The notes below the pieces were generated by a model. It did not search any database. It saw only the letters and a program-made list of their open reading frames with translations, and had not been told where the DNA came from. A program made the translations under genes and the position numbers. This document shows positions 35,801 to 47,503 of a DNA stretch of 64,000 nt, one piece after another. Source of the stretch: Davidsoniella eucalypti (Eukaryota; Ascomycota; Sordariomycetes; Microascales; Ceratocystidaceae); the NCBI GenBank assembly GCA_004009845.1, contig RMBW01000063.1, positions 62,001 through 126,000 of the forward strand, given 5' to 3'. Position 1 is the stretch's first letter; every line of letters begins with the position of its first letter.

Positions 35801-37842
35801 ATCTATAATGAGGAACTCAGGGGATGTATGAACAGACAAATCATAGGATCCTCACTTGCTAGTTATCAGATGTTCGATGGAAGGTTATAGCTATAGCAGA
35901 CAGGTAAACCATGGCTACGGGTGCCAAAGAACGCGTCAATTAACAGTTCCTGTATGGATACACTATATGACTAACTATTACAGTCCCAACTAGAGTAAGG
36001 TAATATACATATGCTTTCTACATCTCTCCTCATTGCCATTGTTTTGTATGGAGTCGATGTCTATTTCTATTTTTCTATGCTCTTCACTCCTTGATTTTTC
36101 ATTGACACTACTCCTCTATGTTTTATTCATCATTATCATGTAGTCAGTCCTCCATAGCTTAAAGCACGTCATTATGCATCAATACAGTAGTGGAATCGTA
36201 TATCAAGGTTTTATATCTCTGTATTGCCGCCCGAGATCAACTCAGGTCCTAAAGTTGTGTGAGCATCATGAGTTGGTATAGAACTATGATTAAGACTACT
36301 ATCATAGTATCTATTATACTAAAATAAAGGCTTGAACCCACACTCTTCGACGCCTTGACGTAAGGTTCTAACATCGACTCACCTTAGACCGTGTCAATAT
36401 AAACTTTGAATTCACTACGAAAGTAATTCTTATAGTTTGATTTTCCAAAGATCTTCGTTTTGCCTTCATTGTCTTTTACTAAAAATAATCGACAGCAATA
36501 TACCTGACAGAATTGAAGCTTCTATTTCCTTTACACATCTTGCAGGTCTAAGAATAACAAATCTAGTGCCGAGTAATATGATGCAAAAAGAGCAAGATAA
36601 CTCAACTTTATGTAGTATAGATACACTTTTTTTATATCATGCTAAAGACGCATACCACGAATTATCGCCGCCACTTTAAGATAAGAAGTAAGATATCCGC
36701 GGCCGAGATACTATAGACGCCGTCAAAGTATGTTATTCGCGAAGGATGTAAAAATTGTTAACCCCATGTGATTCAATAACCCTAACACGGTTAATATCAT
36801 CAACGCCATGTCTTTTTACGCGTCAATGCCTTCATAGCAACATTAACGCTGCAGTTACACTCGATTTTCCGTCAAGAATTGAGTTTTCCCGAGGAATTTA
36901 TACACATCTAAAAGTGACAGCTAGGGAAAAATCAAATTCCTAATGGAAGATAGGAAAACTTCGGTTCAGCTCCCTGGAAGGTGTCACGAGATCCGTAATG
37001 ATATGGTAGTAGTATATAAGATCCACCAGAATCATACTATGACAATACCGTGGGGCATGAATTATCCAAGCTTGGCTTGATGTTACTGCTGCCTTACTGT
37101 AAAGATATGTACCTTGGATTGAGTCGTCTGCAAGCCCCCTACCTAAGGAGAAGGAGAGAAGAAAAATATAAGGTTGATGGTTGCTCTTGGTACGTATTTT
37201 ATTTCTATGAGTTGTTATTTTGTTGTTGGGCTCTGTAGATCTAAGTATGAGCATCCCTTGTGTGCACTTATATTTCTTGGTTGTACCATTCGAGAAGTCT
37301 TGGCTAGCATAAAAATGGGCAGATAAATGCGGCTACAGCACCACAAGATAGAGAAATGCGGCAACCTAGTCGTAAGTATATGAGCATCGTCAAGCTGAGA
37401 ACTTATCTCACAGTAATATACCAAAGCCTTGAGATGGTGCGGCCTGGTACTTCTCTAGTGTCATATAACTTAGCTATAGATTAGCTGATTTGTAGTTAAC
37501 TAAGTCAAGATCGTACATGTAAAGGGTTCTATATTTTTGCCCTTGGGAAACTGATATAATGTACATCCTATAATAACTACAAGTTTATTCTATAAGAGTA
37601 AGAGAATGCTAAAATCTAGTGATAGTATCCTACGAATATAAATAAATATTAAAGACAAGTTAAATGCTAGGCGCTTCTAGCACATACTTATGAGTAGTGT
37701 ATACCAAATCCTGATAAATTTCGGGCTTGGCCTTACATTACATGATACTATATGAGATATATCCTCTCAACGACATACATGTACAATCGGGGAATAACTA
37801 GATGGTAATATTTTACAGGAGTGCCTCAGCCTTGGTTGTTGT
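32850..37842. other. gene-poor AT-rich region
   Basis: About 5 kb between two minus-strand genes. The right-hand end is the region downstream of the ZIP transporter and the left-hand end is the arrestin-gene promoter, which is CT/GA-rich near 32860-33450. I see no gene. Two short plus-strand frames at 36437-36679 and 36755-36943 are AT-rich and carry no recognisable motif. A tRNA-like B-box sequence on the minus strand near 36330 does not fold into a tRNA. Confidence 0.5.
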
Positions 37843-39264
37843 TTACTGCCAAGATATATACAGCATGATACCAGCACCGGTAGCGACGGCTATGAACTGA
37901 CCGATAGTCTTCTTGAACTCACTAGCTTTGTTAGGGCCCGTCTCGAGAAGCTCGGGAATGACCGAAACAGTGCCCACGTACAAAAAGGTACCGGCGGTGA
38001 AGGGTAGAAGCATATCGCCCCAGGACTACATATCGAATGTTAGCTATCACATCCAAGACGTCAACAATCAGGGCTATTGATTATACTTACCAGACTAGTT
38101 CCCCAAAGACCACCGTTGCGAGGCATACCATGCTCATCGACGCCACCGCCGCCTAGCTCTTGAATTGCGATACCAATCAGTGTTCCGAGAAAGGCGCCGA
38201 TCGCCGTGACAAACTGCGCACCCATAGCAGCACGCTTGGAAAAGCCAGATTGGATCAATAGAGCAAAATCACCAACCTCGTGCGGGATCTCGTGGAGGAA
38301 GACCGCCAACATGGTACTAGCACCGACGGTTGGTGACGCATAGAAACTAGCGCTCATTGCCAGACCATCAGTGATGTTGTGTGTGAAATCGGCGATCAGA
38401 TTCAGGTAACCAGCTAGCTTGACGCTTGGGTTTAGCTCCTTATCGTCAGACGTAGAGCCGACAGCAACCGTCTCGGTTTCTGCTTCCGCTAACTTGCCCT
38501 TACGCTGCTTGGCGTTCGAAACATTATCAACAGCTGTCGTAGTTGCGGTCTCCTTCTCCTCATTGTGTTCATGCGCATGGCTGTGGCCGTGATCGTGGCC
38601 CGCGTCGCTAGTTGCGATTCTCAGTCCCTTGTCCATAGCAACGAAGGTCATGAACCCTACCAGAATAGCCACGCCTAGGAGCAGGTTACGGTTGGGCTCA
38701 ACCAGCACTAAGCGCACTTTATCCGGTTCGTCTTCGCCAAGGAAGATCTCGGGAAGCAGGTGGAATAGTGTGTCGCCCATCAAGCCACCGACCGCAAAAG
38801 CAACCATGATGGTCAGCGAGGCGGGGTCAATGTTAGGCGGGCACAACGCAAGCAGGAAGTTAGGCGGGCCGGAAATATAGAGAGTAGCAAGGAGGGAGTT
38901 TATAGCGGGTGTGCTCGGGAAGAGATGGGCAAAGGCAGTCTTCATCATTGAGGACTGGGAATCGTCGAGGGCCGCGGCCTTGGCGGCGGAGAGTTTCTGG
39001 ACTACATCGCACGACTATGGCATAGTAAAGTCGGGGTTAGTATTGGTATATCTGTAGCTTGTGATAAATATAAGAATGGCTACGAACTTGGATCTTCTCA
39101 TTAAGCTGCTCGAGACTGAGCGAAGCTAGCTTCTCGGCCTCTAGGACAGGCTTAGCGATGTTGATTTCGGCATGGGCAGAAAGTGCGAAGATGCCAATGA
39201 TCAGAAGTACTATCGCGAGCACCCGCGAGCGTATTAAGGATGTCTGAGCCATGATCGAGGCCAA
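37843..39264 (-). CDS. ZIP-family metal transporter, Yke4/ZIP7 (KE4) type
   Basis: Three exons on the minus strand, 39088-39264, 38091-39014 and 37843-38025, with introns of 73 and 65 nt bearing TACTAAC and GCTAAC branch sites; the product is 427 residues. A signal-peptide-like hydrophobic segment lies at 12-31. The metal-transport motifs of the ZIP family are present as HNITD (271-275) and HEIPHE (300-305), followed by SWGDMLLPFTAGTFLYVGTV in the last transmembrane region. A His-rich loop HDHGHSHAHEH at about 199-209 is typical of KE4-type members. Family knowledge places these proteins in the ER or Golgi membrane, moving zinc and related ions to or from the cytosol. The protein ends with a hydrophobic helix and YISWQ. 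The start ATG at 39264 gives the signal sequence; a second ATG four codons later is possible. Confidence 0.9.
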
Positions 39265-39897
39265 TCAAGTAATTAAGGTAGTGGGCTATTTGTTGTCGTA
39301 CGATAAGATATAGATACGAAGATATAGAGTTATCGCCGATATGACAGAGTTACGCTCATGGCATGCACACACAAAACCCAAGTAATATATAGAATAACAA
39401 ATGTAGCAGGAAAAAAAATACGAGATGCTAGAAACTAAAGACTTAGGTAGATATTACCGATTGCTAAGGAATAGGTAAAGATAAAAGTGGTGTTTAAGCC
39501 ATCGACTGACTTAACTTTCTTATCAAGGCTTGATGGCCGGTGGATCATTCAATTAGTAGACGCTATTTGCTGTTTCTACGAAGCTCCGATCCGATCCTGG
39601 CGCCGAGCTTGCTCCATTCAACCTTCCATATACAAGTAGTGTGGCGGTTGAATATTAATATCAAATAAGCCACAATTGCGGCCCCATGCCTTTATTTAGT
39701 CGTTATTCTTATGTAAAACAAACATAAAAGACGCTAGCAGCGATAAATAGATTTGGATCGTAGCATATTAAAGTTTTCATCGGCAGGCAACCATCTGTAC
39801 ATATAGGGTCTCTAGATCACGTGAAACTCGTGATAAAATATGTGGCGCAGTGTCATTGATATGGTGGAGAAACCTTCCCTCGGGTTTTTTTTCTTTA
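39265..39897. other. intergenic region upstream of ZIP transporter
   Basis: Probable promoter of the minus-strand ZIP gene near 39265-39500, followed by AT-rich sequence with no gene. The T-rich stretch at 39879-39895 borders repeat copy C. Confidence 0.5.
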
Positions 39898-40173
39898 TAA
39901 TTCATTTTTATGAGAAATATAGCTATGTAGCAACTCGGTATCCTAAGATACACAGCCCTGAACTAATACTAGTATACAATGTAAGGTGAAAGACAACCTA
40001 CTTCTCAACAGTGACAGGCCACTGAGATACAACATTTGTTATGGTTTCGTTATATGCTATTCCTGCGCATTTCAACTTCTAATCCTTTCCAGGAAAAACC
40101 ACCTCATCGGGAACCTGTCTCAAAACCTCCGAGCATTGTGTAGCCCCTTGTATTATAAACCCTATCAGAACAG
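39898..40173 (+). repeat. dispersed repeat, copy C
   Basis: Third copy of the repeat described at 7643-7906 and 9548-9825. It shares ATAGCTATGTAGCA, CTTCTCAACAGTGACAGGCC, ACTGAGATACA, GCTATTCCTGCGCATTTCAA, GGGAACCTGTCTCAAAACCT and CCCCTTGTATTATAAA. It lacks about 14 nt near its left edge and carries an insertion of about 10-15 nt after ACTGAGATACA. Only this copy is followed directly by transposase-like coding sequence (40174-40765), which suggests that the repeat is the terminal region of a DNA transposon. Confidence 0.85.
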
Positions 40174-40765
40174 TATGGAGTTTTTGTATTTATTTTTTTC
40201 TAATGGTTTGTACGCCGATCCCCGGCTTATATGTAAATGCGTTTTATTTTCTTCTATTCTAATCAGTACTGTCCACTGTCATTACCATTATCACCATACT
40301 GGCAAGGAACGATACCAAATTTGCGAGATCCGAAGACAAGGCTTCACCTTTAAGCAGATTAATAATGCTTTTAAAATTAATTTCAACACCATCAAAACAA
40401 CTGTCAACCGGGAACAACAACGTGAGGCCAACTACGATTTAATGGACCAAAATCCGAAGGCTACAAAACGCGAGATGTTGGATTTTATTGAAAACGTCTG
40501 CTCGCTTCGTACTCTTCAGAGATTACTCGTATCTCTAGGAAGGAAGAAGCGGAAACGAGCTGAACACATTGGAATCCCTGACAATGAGCCAGCGGACCAA
40601 ACTTGCCTCCCTCCATTGCTCATGTCAAACGACGGCCGGAAGAGCACACTGACTGGTGGACATCCTCTGACCTCCTCATCTACTATCTTTGATCTTTTGC
40701 ATCACTTTCCTCCCCCGTGCTCGTTAATAACAACAGCTCAAATCAAAAATGATATGTGGTTGTAA
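40174..40765 (+). pseudogene. transposase N-terminal (helix-turn-helix) relic
   Basis: The plus-strand frame stays open from inside repeat copy C to a TAA at 40763-40765. From about 40308 it reads ERYQICEIRRQGFTFKQIN, then AFKINFNTIKTTVNRE. This is the layout of a DNA-binding helix-turn-helix at the N-terminus of Tc1/mariner-like transposases (an I-x-x-L/I-R-x-x-G-x-[ST] helix, then turn and recognition helix). A second helical part (EMLDFIENVCSLRTLQRLLV) and a basic patch GRKKRKR follow. No DDE/DDD catalytic domain can be found downstream, so at best this is a truncated, inactive copy. Family assignment is moderate to low. Confidence 0.45.
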
Positions 40766-41531
40766 CATAATGCCTTGAGGAGTCAAGTCCCAAGATTTTG
40801 GCTTTGTTTCAGGAAATGACAAAAATACTCCAAGACTAAGACAGTGTAACGTAGTTTGGCTAATGGAAGAAATTTACTGCGATAGCCGTGTATATGTAGA
40901 TTACCTTCATCCAAACATTGCAGTCTTGCATAATCAAAACCAAGTGTTACAGACTCGATAATTTTATAGTATTTAACATGACAAGGGTAAGCCCAAAACA
41001 TATCCAACAGCACTCTAAAATAAGTTTTTCCAGACGGAGGAAAGTATAGTTATGCTAATTAAATGGTGAATTGTTAAGATGCCTAGTACAAGGCCGTTGC
41101 ACATGTAATACAGTTGGTCGTCCTATCGGTTCTCAAGGAACAATGAGCAGTTTTTGCCAAACAAGATGATCAATACAGCCCCGAGTCTATTTAGTTTTCC
41201 TGTCCACGAGGAAGTTGACAACCTGTACCGTAATCAATGTTTTTTGCCTTGCCACTTCAATGGTAAAACAGTCTTCTATGTCCTTCAAAACCGCCTCGAT
41301 GGCCTGAAATACCTTATATAGGCTACCAGTACCAAGAACCAACTTTCTATGAAAAGGCCACTGAATAAACTTCGGTTTGATTGTGCTGTTGGTAGTTCAA
41401 AGTATATTCTTTTGCAAGCATGGAAGTTCAAATTGAGAGACTCAACAATGGATGGAATTGGGATGATGTACTAACTAGAACTTATTGCAAGCTTTGACTG
41501 AAGATTCTAGTAATAAAAGCCGGCAGAAACA

Positions 41532-41565
41532 AAAGACGGTGAAGATCGTGTCCCAATTAGGCAGC
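41532..41565 (+). repeat. direct repeat, unit 1
   Basis: A 34-nt unit matching 42846-42879 at 31 of 34 positions; the last 18 nt (GTGTCCCAATTAGGCAGC) are identical. Both units lie on the same strand in the region 5' of the peroxidase gene. Origin unknown: a duplicated gene fragment or two copies of an element end. Confidence 0.8.
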
Positions 41566-42845
41566 TGGCCGTATTCGAAGTGTCATATAATAGCGTGAAC
41601 CCTTTTCGAAAGCTTGATGCAGCAAGTCCTGAGAGGAAATGGCCCAAAATAGCAACTGCGTCTGGAACAATGGTCGAGGCTACGTCTAAGCAGGCCCCCT
41701 GCCATTCATCTCGTGTTTGTCTCTCCTTATGTTTATGCTTCTTTTTTCTGCAGGGTTTCATGGGCTTCTTCGAGGATCTTACAGAAAAGGCGTCCGAAGC
41801 ACCTTTGCCCAACGTTCACTAATTTATCTTGGTTGCCGTGGTAAAATCTGCTCTGATTCTTGCACGAGGCCCTAGTCACGATGCTACGAAACCATGGATA
41901 TATGTAGCTATTCTGAATTTCCTAGGGGAAATCTTCCCACTAGATCTTCTTTCTGGGGGTGGGTCCGACTCTCCTCTGACTTAATGTTCTATTTTTTGTT
42001 ACAATTTAGATTTTTAAGTTTGAAATTTGTTATGCTACATTTCTCTCCCATCTGAATATACTAATACTCAGAATGATGTACCGCAAATTATTCGTAAGAG
42101 ATAGTTTAGTGATGTTTTGGTAATACATAATAACGTATGTATGTATATGTAAATATGTACACATGTAAGGATTGTAGCTAAATGCTGTGGCTTGGGTGAA
42201 TTAGGTACTCTTATGCTACACTTTTTCCTAAAAAAAAAATTTAATAAAAAGATTTCCTTAGTTGTGACCAAGTTTCGGGCTGTTTCTGGCTATCCTCAAA
42301 GCGAGGCGCAGCCATATTGTGATATACCGATCAATAACACACCGTATTATCTTTAAACGAAAGCACGGACAGGGCCATTTGAACTAACCGGCCAATACGG
42401 AAGAATGTGAAGGTGTTGACTTCGTATTAGACATATCTGCTTTCTGATTGGACGAGATCATTTGTGCCCCTATCTATACGATAAAGATGTGCAGATTATT
42501 GAACATGCTTTAATTATATCATGGAATGTTGCTCTGTTTTTCTAGGTTCGTAAAGTTAAGCTTTCTGTGATGTAACGATCACATTGATCTCTAGTGATAA
42601 TTAGGGTTATTTACGAGCTAACATGATGGGATGATTCGAACAAAACGCCGCTTTAAAAGGTTCCCCTTCTTGATACGCAAGATGATATATCACCACCTAT
42701 AACTAATTACCTTTCTTCGTGATAGTTAAATGAGATTTTACTTATACAAATGCAATCACAGTCGTATGGATGCTTTAAAGATTCTTGTTTTCATATATAT
42801 TTGTTTTTGTATCTTTAGCAATTTGTTTAAATATTAAAAAGGTTA

Positions 42846-42879
42846 AAAGGCGGTGAATATGGTGTCCCAATTAGGCAGC
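42846..42879 (+). repeat. direct repeat, unit 2
   Basis: Partner of 41532-41565, about 1.3 kb downstream and about 470 bp upstream of the peroxidase start codon. In one frame both units read V-[N/K]-[M/I]-VSQLGS, which would fit a duplicated coding fragment, but this is not proof. Confidence 0.8.
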
Positions 42880-43078
42880 GTTTCGATAAAGTTTGGGGGC
42901 CTGCATTGGTCGGGAGATGGCAAGTGCTTTGTCTACAGGGCGATACGAACTACGAAACATCATGTTCCATTTATTGATCTGCGTTTAAGGAGAGCTCTTG
43001 AGGTCTTGGCAGAGAATGGAAGATTCGAATTGAGTTGGCTGGGCATGACTGCAAGTAAAGTCGCGACTGGCCATTCGC

Positions 43079-43087
43079 TATATAAAT
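43079..43087 (+). promoter_or_regulatory. TATA box of peroxidase gene
   Basis: TATATAAAT lies about 232 nt upstream of the ATG at 43319 and is followed by a CT-rich stretch, as expected for a regulated fungal promoter. An inverted CCAAT (ATTGG) lies near 42905-42909. Transcription start is inferred, not known. Confidence 0.55.
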
Positions 43088-43318
43088 GCTGGCCCGGCCC
43101 GTCGATAGTTGTCATTTTTCTTGATTCTCTACACCAGTCAAAAGCCTAGATGCCTTGTGCTCTTCCAAGACATCATTCAACATTCTTTACACAGTTGCAG
43201 CGTTCTTTATTCTATTAATTTATTCACTCTCTTAAGAAGCATTGCGCTCGGCACAGCCCTTTTCACATTCTTCGTCTTATACATTTGATACATTTTAGGT
43301 TGACCCTATCTTTCTATC

Positions 43319-44990
43319 ATGCGTTCAACAACAAGACTAGGCCTTATGGCTCTAGCTGCTCAGACAGTAGCTGCCGACTATGTTTGGCCTAACAAGTGGG
43401 ATGCTCTTGAAGATCTTCTAGTCATCCAAGGGGGGTACCTTCGTTTTGGTTTCACCGATTGTAAGTCAAGACTGGTGTAAACCTCGTTTCTGTTTCTACA
43501 TGCTAACCTGACTCTGTATCATAGTGGTCACTCCCTGTGGTTTCGGTGGTAACCAAGAGGGCACCAACACTGCGGCTGAGTGGATGCGTACTGCTTTCCA
43601 CGACAGCATCACTCACGATGTGTCTACGGGTGCCGGTGGTCTAGATGGCTCCATCCGCTACGAGACCTCTCGGCCTGAGAACCCTGGTATCGCTTTCAAC
43701 AACACGTTGATTCAGATTAGATCGTTTATCAGCCCCGTAATCAGCACCGCTGACATGATCGCCATGGGTCTTGTTGCCGCCATGGGTGCTTGCGGTGGCC
43801 AAAGAGTCACTTACCGCGCCGGCCGCCAGGACGCCCTCGAGGCTAACGTCGCTGGTGTCCCGGAGCCGTCTACTAGCCTATCTGATATTCAGGCGCAGTT
43901 CACCAAAGCTGGATTCACCACCACTGACATGATTACCATGGTGGCCTGCGGTCACTCTATTGGCCAAGTCCACAGCGAAGATTTCCCTGACATGGTCAAG
44001 GGCGAGCCCGCCAAGGCTAACGTCCAGACCTTTGACCGCACCGGCAGCAACTTTGATACCGCTGTAGTCACCGAGTACCTCGAGAACGATGGTGTCAACC
44101 CTCTTGTCTTTGGCCAGAATGACACTACCAACTCTGACAAGCGTGTATTTGCGGCCGATGGAAACGTCACTATGCAGGGTCTCAAGGATGCCACTAGCTT
44201 CCAGGATAAGTGCAAGGATATCCTGACCCGGATGATTGACACTGTCCCTTCAACCGTGACTCTATCTGATCCCATCGACCCCATTGAGATTAAGCCGTAC
44301 ATCCAAAATCTGCAGTTCAACTCCAACCAGACTGCTCTGGAATTTTCTGGTCGTATCCGCGTGCGTACTTCGGCAGTTACCGGCCGTAACGCTGATAACA
44401 TGACCATCAGCCTTCTCACGACTGATCGCGAAGGTCGGACCACTGAGCTTCCTACTAAACGCGCCACCCTCAAGCTTGGTCAGTCCAACGGTTTCTTCCA
44501 AGAAGTCTTCACCTGGTACGAGTTCTACTCCGTTCTTAGCATTGAGTCTGCTATCTCTAGCTTCACCATCCAGGTCAACGATGGCGGCTCTACTATTGTC
44601 TACGATAACGGCGGCACTGGCTCTTACCCCGTCAACTCGGATCTGCTGTATCTGAAGTCGTCATCTTGTCTGGATACGGCTACTCCCATCAACGGTAACT
44701 TTAGTCTAGGCGTTCTAGTTGCTGCCCGCACCGACCAAGTCAGCGAGGACGATGTTTCCGTGTCCATATCCCACAAGGTCTTCACTGAAGGCATCGTGGC
44801 TCCCCACCTGTTGATTGAGGATGCCCCTATCAAGACCAAGGGCGCTGTTGTCGGTCCGTACACCATCTACACCTTCAACGGCTCGGTCACTACTGACGGC
44901 TGGACCACCACCTTCAAGCCTCTGGTGAAGAGCAAGATCAATGAAAATGAGCAGTGGTTCAATACTGTTGAGCTGCCTGGAAACTGCTAG
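43319..44990 (+). CDS. secreted fungal heme peroxidase (class II-like)
   Basis: Two exons, 43319-43460 and 43525-44990, with a 64-nt intron holding a GCTAAC branch site; the product is 535 residues. A signal peptide is visible at residues 1-19 (hydrophobic core ending AQTVAA), then DYVWPNKWDALEDLL. The distal heme pocket RTAFHD gives R69 and H73, and the proximal motif ACGHSIG gives H191, the heme ligand; both catalytic sites of the plant/fungal/bacterial peroxidase superfamily are intact. This matches the secreted fungal peroxidases that often carry WSC carbohydrate-binding domains after the peroxidase domain. Here the roughly 230-residue C-terminal part looks beta-rich (KPYIQNLQFNSNQ onward) and no cysteine-rich WSC unit is seen. 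Several N-glycosylation sequons are present (for example NNT and NVT). It uses hydrogen peroxide outside the cell to oxidise a substrate that cannot be predicted. Codon use is GC-rich compared with the AT-rich surroundings. Confidence 0.9.
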
Positions 44991-47503
44991 ACAGTTAGCT
45001 TAAATGCCAGACATTGATATCCGTCTTAGAAATGACCGATTTATGACCGCTTTGCCAGGAGCTAGGACTAATAGCATGTTGACATGTTTGCATATTTTGT
45101 TTTCTATTTCATTTACATGGGAGTTTGCGGGGATATATATAGTTTAGTATTAGTTGTAGAAAAATAATTGCTCGATATTTCGCATTAAACTTGCTTTCCA
45201 TTTTTGTAATCTATGTAATCAGTACCAGTATCATTACCATGGCAAATGCACGGTGCTGCTATCACTGTTGACTTATTGATATATTGGTAAAATATACTAA
45301 TTAGAATCTGGCACGAATACATGCAGTTACATTCTAAGACCCCACAGTGAAGATAAAATTTCACAAAAAAGCCAAATGAATCACGCCAGAAGAGACCAAA
45401 GTGATCGACAACTCGTGATAGATAGCATAGCAGAGGGCTCAGGACTCATAATGCAAATACTCATTGTGATTCTGAATGCCTCCATAGACTTGCGTTTGAA
45501 ATCAGGCATGTGGTCTTACAATAACTACTATGACGAGTTTTATGGTATAGCCATGATAGCCGCGACGTCTCTACCTCTACTATATCAAGATTGACTGATA
45601 AATAGCAAACTTCAATTTTCAAGTCATGATAAAAGCCATTATTTTTATATCAAAATATTAAGCAGTTAATACGAAGGACTAAATCAAGGGGTTGGGTAGA
45701 ATGTTTTTATTAAAAAAAATTAGTTAGTAGAATATGGAGGTGGCTATGTGAGGAAAACTGAATGATTTCAGTTAAGCTTAGGGAAAAGAGATCAGCATAT
45801 TATTTTGAAGAAGGAGATTAATATGATATATATATACTGACCGCCTATCATAACTGTAGTTTTTGTTATCCTCCATTCAGCAAATCTTGAACAACAAGGC
45901 TCTAATACTTAATATCGGTTGGCGAATTACATATATAACTCCAAAAGCTCAGACGAGGCTTAGGCAAATATAACTATCAGGACAAAGATAGAAAGAATGG
46001 CATACGAGATACAATAAGCTGCTGCATTCAGATATGATCATAAAAGGCATCAAAATCTCATTTTCTTACCTACAGCTAAATTATAACAAAATTCTTTAGT
46101 CATAGAGATGACAGAGACGGCCCAAGAACTTATCTAAGCTATACTACTTGGCCATATGTTCTATGGCAGATGATTTAGCAAATCAGATAGCTAGATTGTT
46201 TGTTATCAATATGTATGATCATTATGCAAATCCTAATTGATCACTATGTGAATCGTCCTAACTGGTATTTTCAATGCTAGCAATGATATGAAACTTGCTG
46301 TTTACTTTCTCTTCTCCGGAATGAGGATATACAAAAAGCTACAATATATCAGCTGAAAACAACGTGGTTGGTTGTTGTTGGTATTATTGTATAAGGTGAC
46401 AAGGTTAGGTAGCCACCATGGTGTTTACTAGATTGGGTTTGAGAGATATCTTTATGACATGCTATACCAAGGATTAGATGACAAACAAAACTACTTCAAC
46501 TGCAGCAACACTACACTAAGTCCCAGTCACTTTCATGCCAAACTACTCAAAGTCGTCTCACTTAAAGCCCATCCCAATTCTGAAGTAGGTGGCTGCAAAA
46601 TTCCGTTACACAGAATAGCTATATGTAGTAGCACTCCACAGGGATCTCTATAACTACTCGTGCCACGCCCCGCAATATACATTCCTTGATGTACTACAAA
46701 CTAAACGCTCTCTATTTGTAGCTAGTTCCCTTTGTATTCTCTTCTTTGCTACTTCTTGATTTTGAACTTGGCTTTTTCCTTTTTCCTTTTTCCAACTAAT
46801 TTTTTTTTATCCTAGCTGCACTCTCTAGAATAACCCCTATTACATTACTTAGTGTCTCTACTACTCTACAGTCTGTGGCAATCGACATAACTAGATAATA
46901 GACAGGATTATCAAGCAATATTACAGCATGGTCAAAAGTTAAGAATCATACTTATATTATATGCCCCTGTAAGTCTTTGAAGGCCAATAACCAAGACAAA
47001 TGGTCTGGAAAACATAGTTAGAGTCTTGAAGCAAACATGCTTTTAATCGAAATATATTTTCTCTGCTTGACTGTGCTGGTGCCGCGGATGAGCGCAGCCA
47101 ATCTTGTCATGATCGATGAATAATAACCCTACTATAGTCTACTTACACAATACACAACCCTACTCTGAAGATTGTCCTCAGCCTTGCGCTCAGTATAGTC
47201 AATGTCTATTGGTCAATTCACTTATCGGGTATCAGCCCCACCTTTTATGTAAGGCTGCGTTATCGCGGGGCTAAATTTTTGCGATAGCAACTTTTTTTTC
47301 TAGGATCTTGACAACTTTTTTTGGAGTATAGTTTTTGCTACAGTCAAAAAGGGTCCTTTTTGTTTTTTTTTGTATCTGAGATTAATTATAACGTTCAAAA
47401 GCATAGGTTGAGTTTTAAACAACTTTTTTGTATCCTGGCCTTTTCTGTTCAATATCTGGGCTATCATCGTCCTCTAGTACCTAATTCTACAAAACCGCCT
47501 ACA
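44991..47503. other. AT-rich intergenic region
   Basis: No gene seen in 2.5 kb between the peroxidase and YTM1. A tandem TTTTTCC repeat (three units) lies near 46773-46793. The last few hundred nt, T-rich with a probable leader up to 47503, should contain the YTM1 promoter. Confidence 0.5.

Larger units (their letters stand above)
40766..43078. other. intergenic region with duplicated fragment
   Basis: No confident gene. The 41507-41820 interval is open on both strands at once, for example 101 codons on the minus strand with a basic patch CRKKKHKHKER, but neither frame is recognisable. The left part may hold further transposon remains. A 34-nt near-identical direct repeat occurs at 41532-41565 and 42846-42879. 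A 98-codon frame at 42853-43149 (+) overlaps the peroxidase TATA box and is probably not a gene. Confidence 0.45.

Noticed and set aside
36328..36390. tRNA-like B-box on the minus strand (GTGGGTTCAAGCC) with TCTAAGG upstream
   Set aside because: The T-arm stem does not pair, and no acceptor stem or anticodon arm can be formed. At most it is a very decayed tRNA-derived repeat.
42853..43149. 98-codon frame just upstream of the peroxidase
   Set aside because: It spans the peroxidase TATA box and leader, and its beginning is part of a direct repeat. There is no recognisable product.
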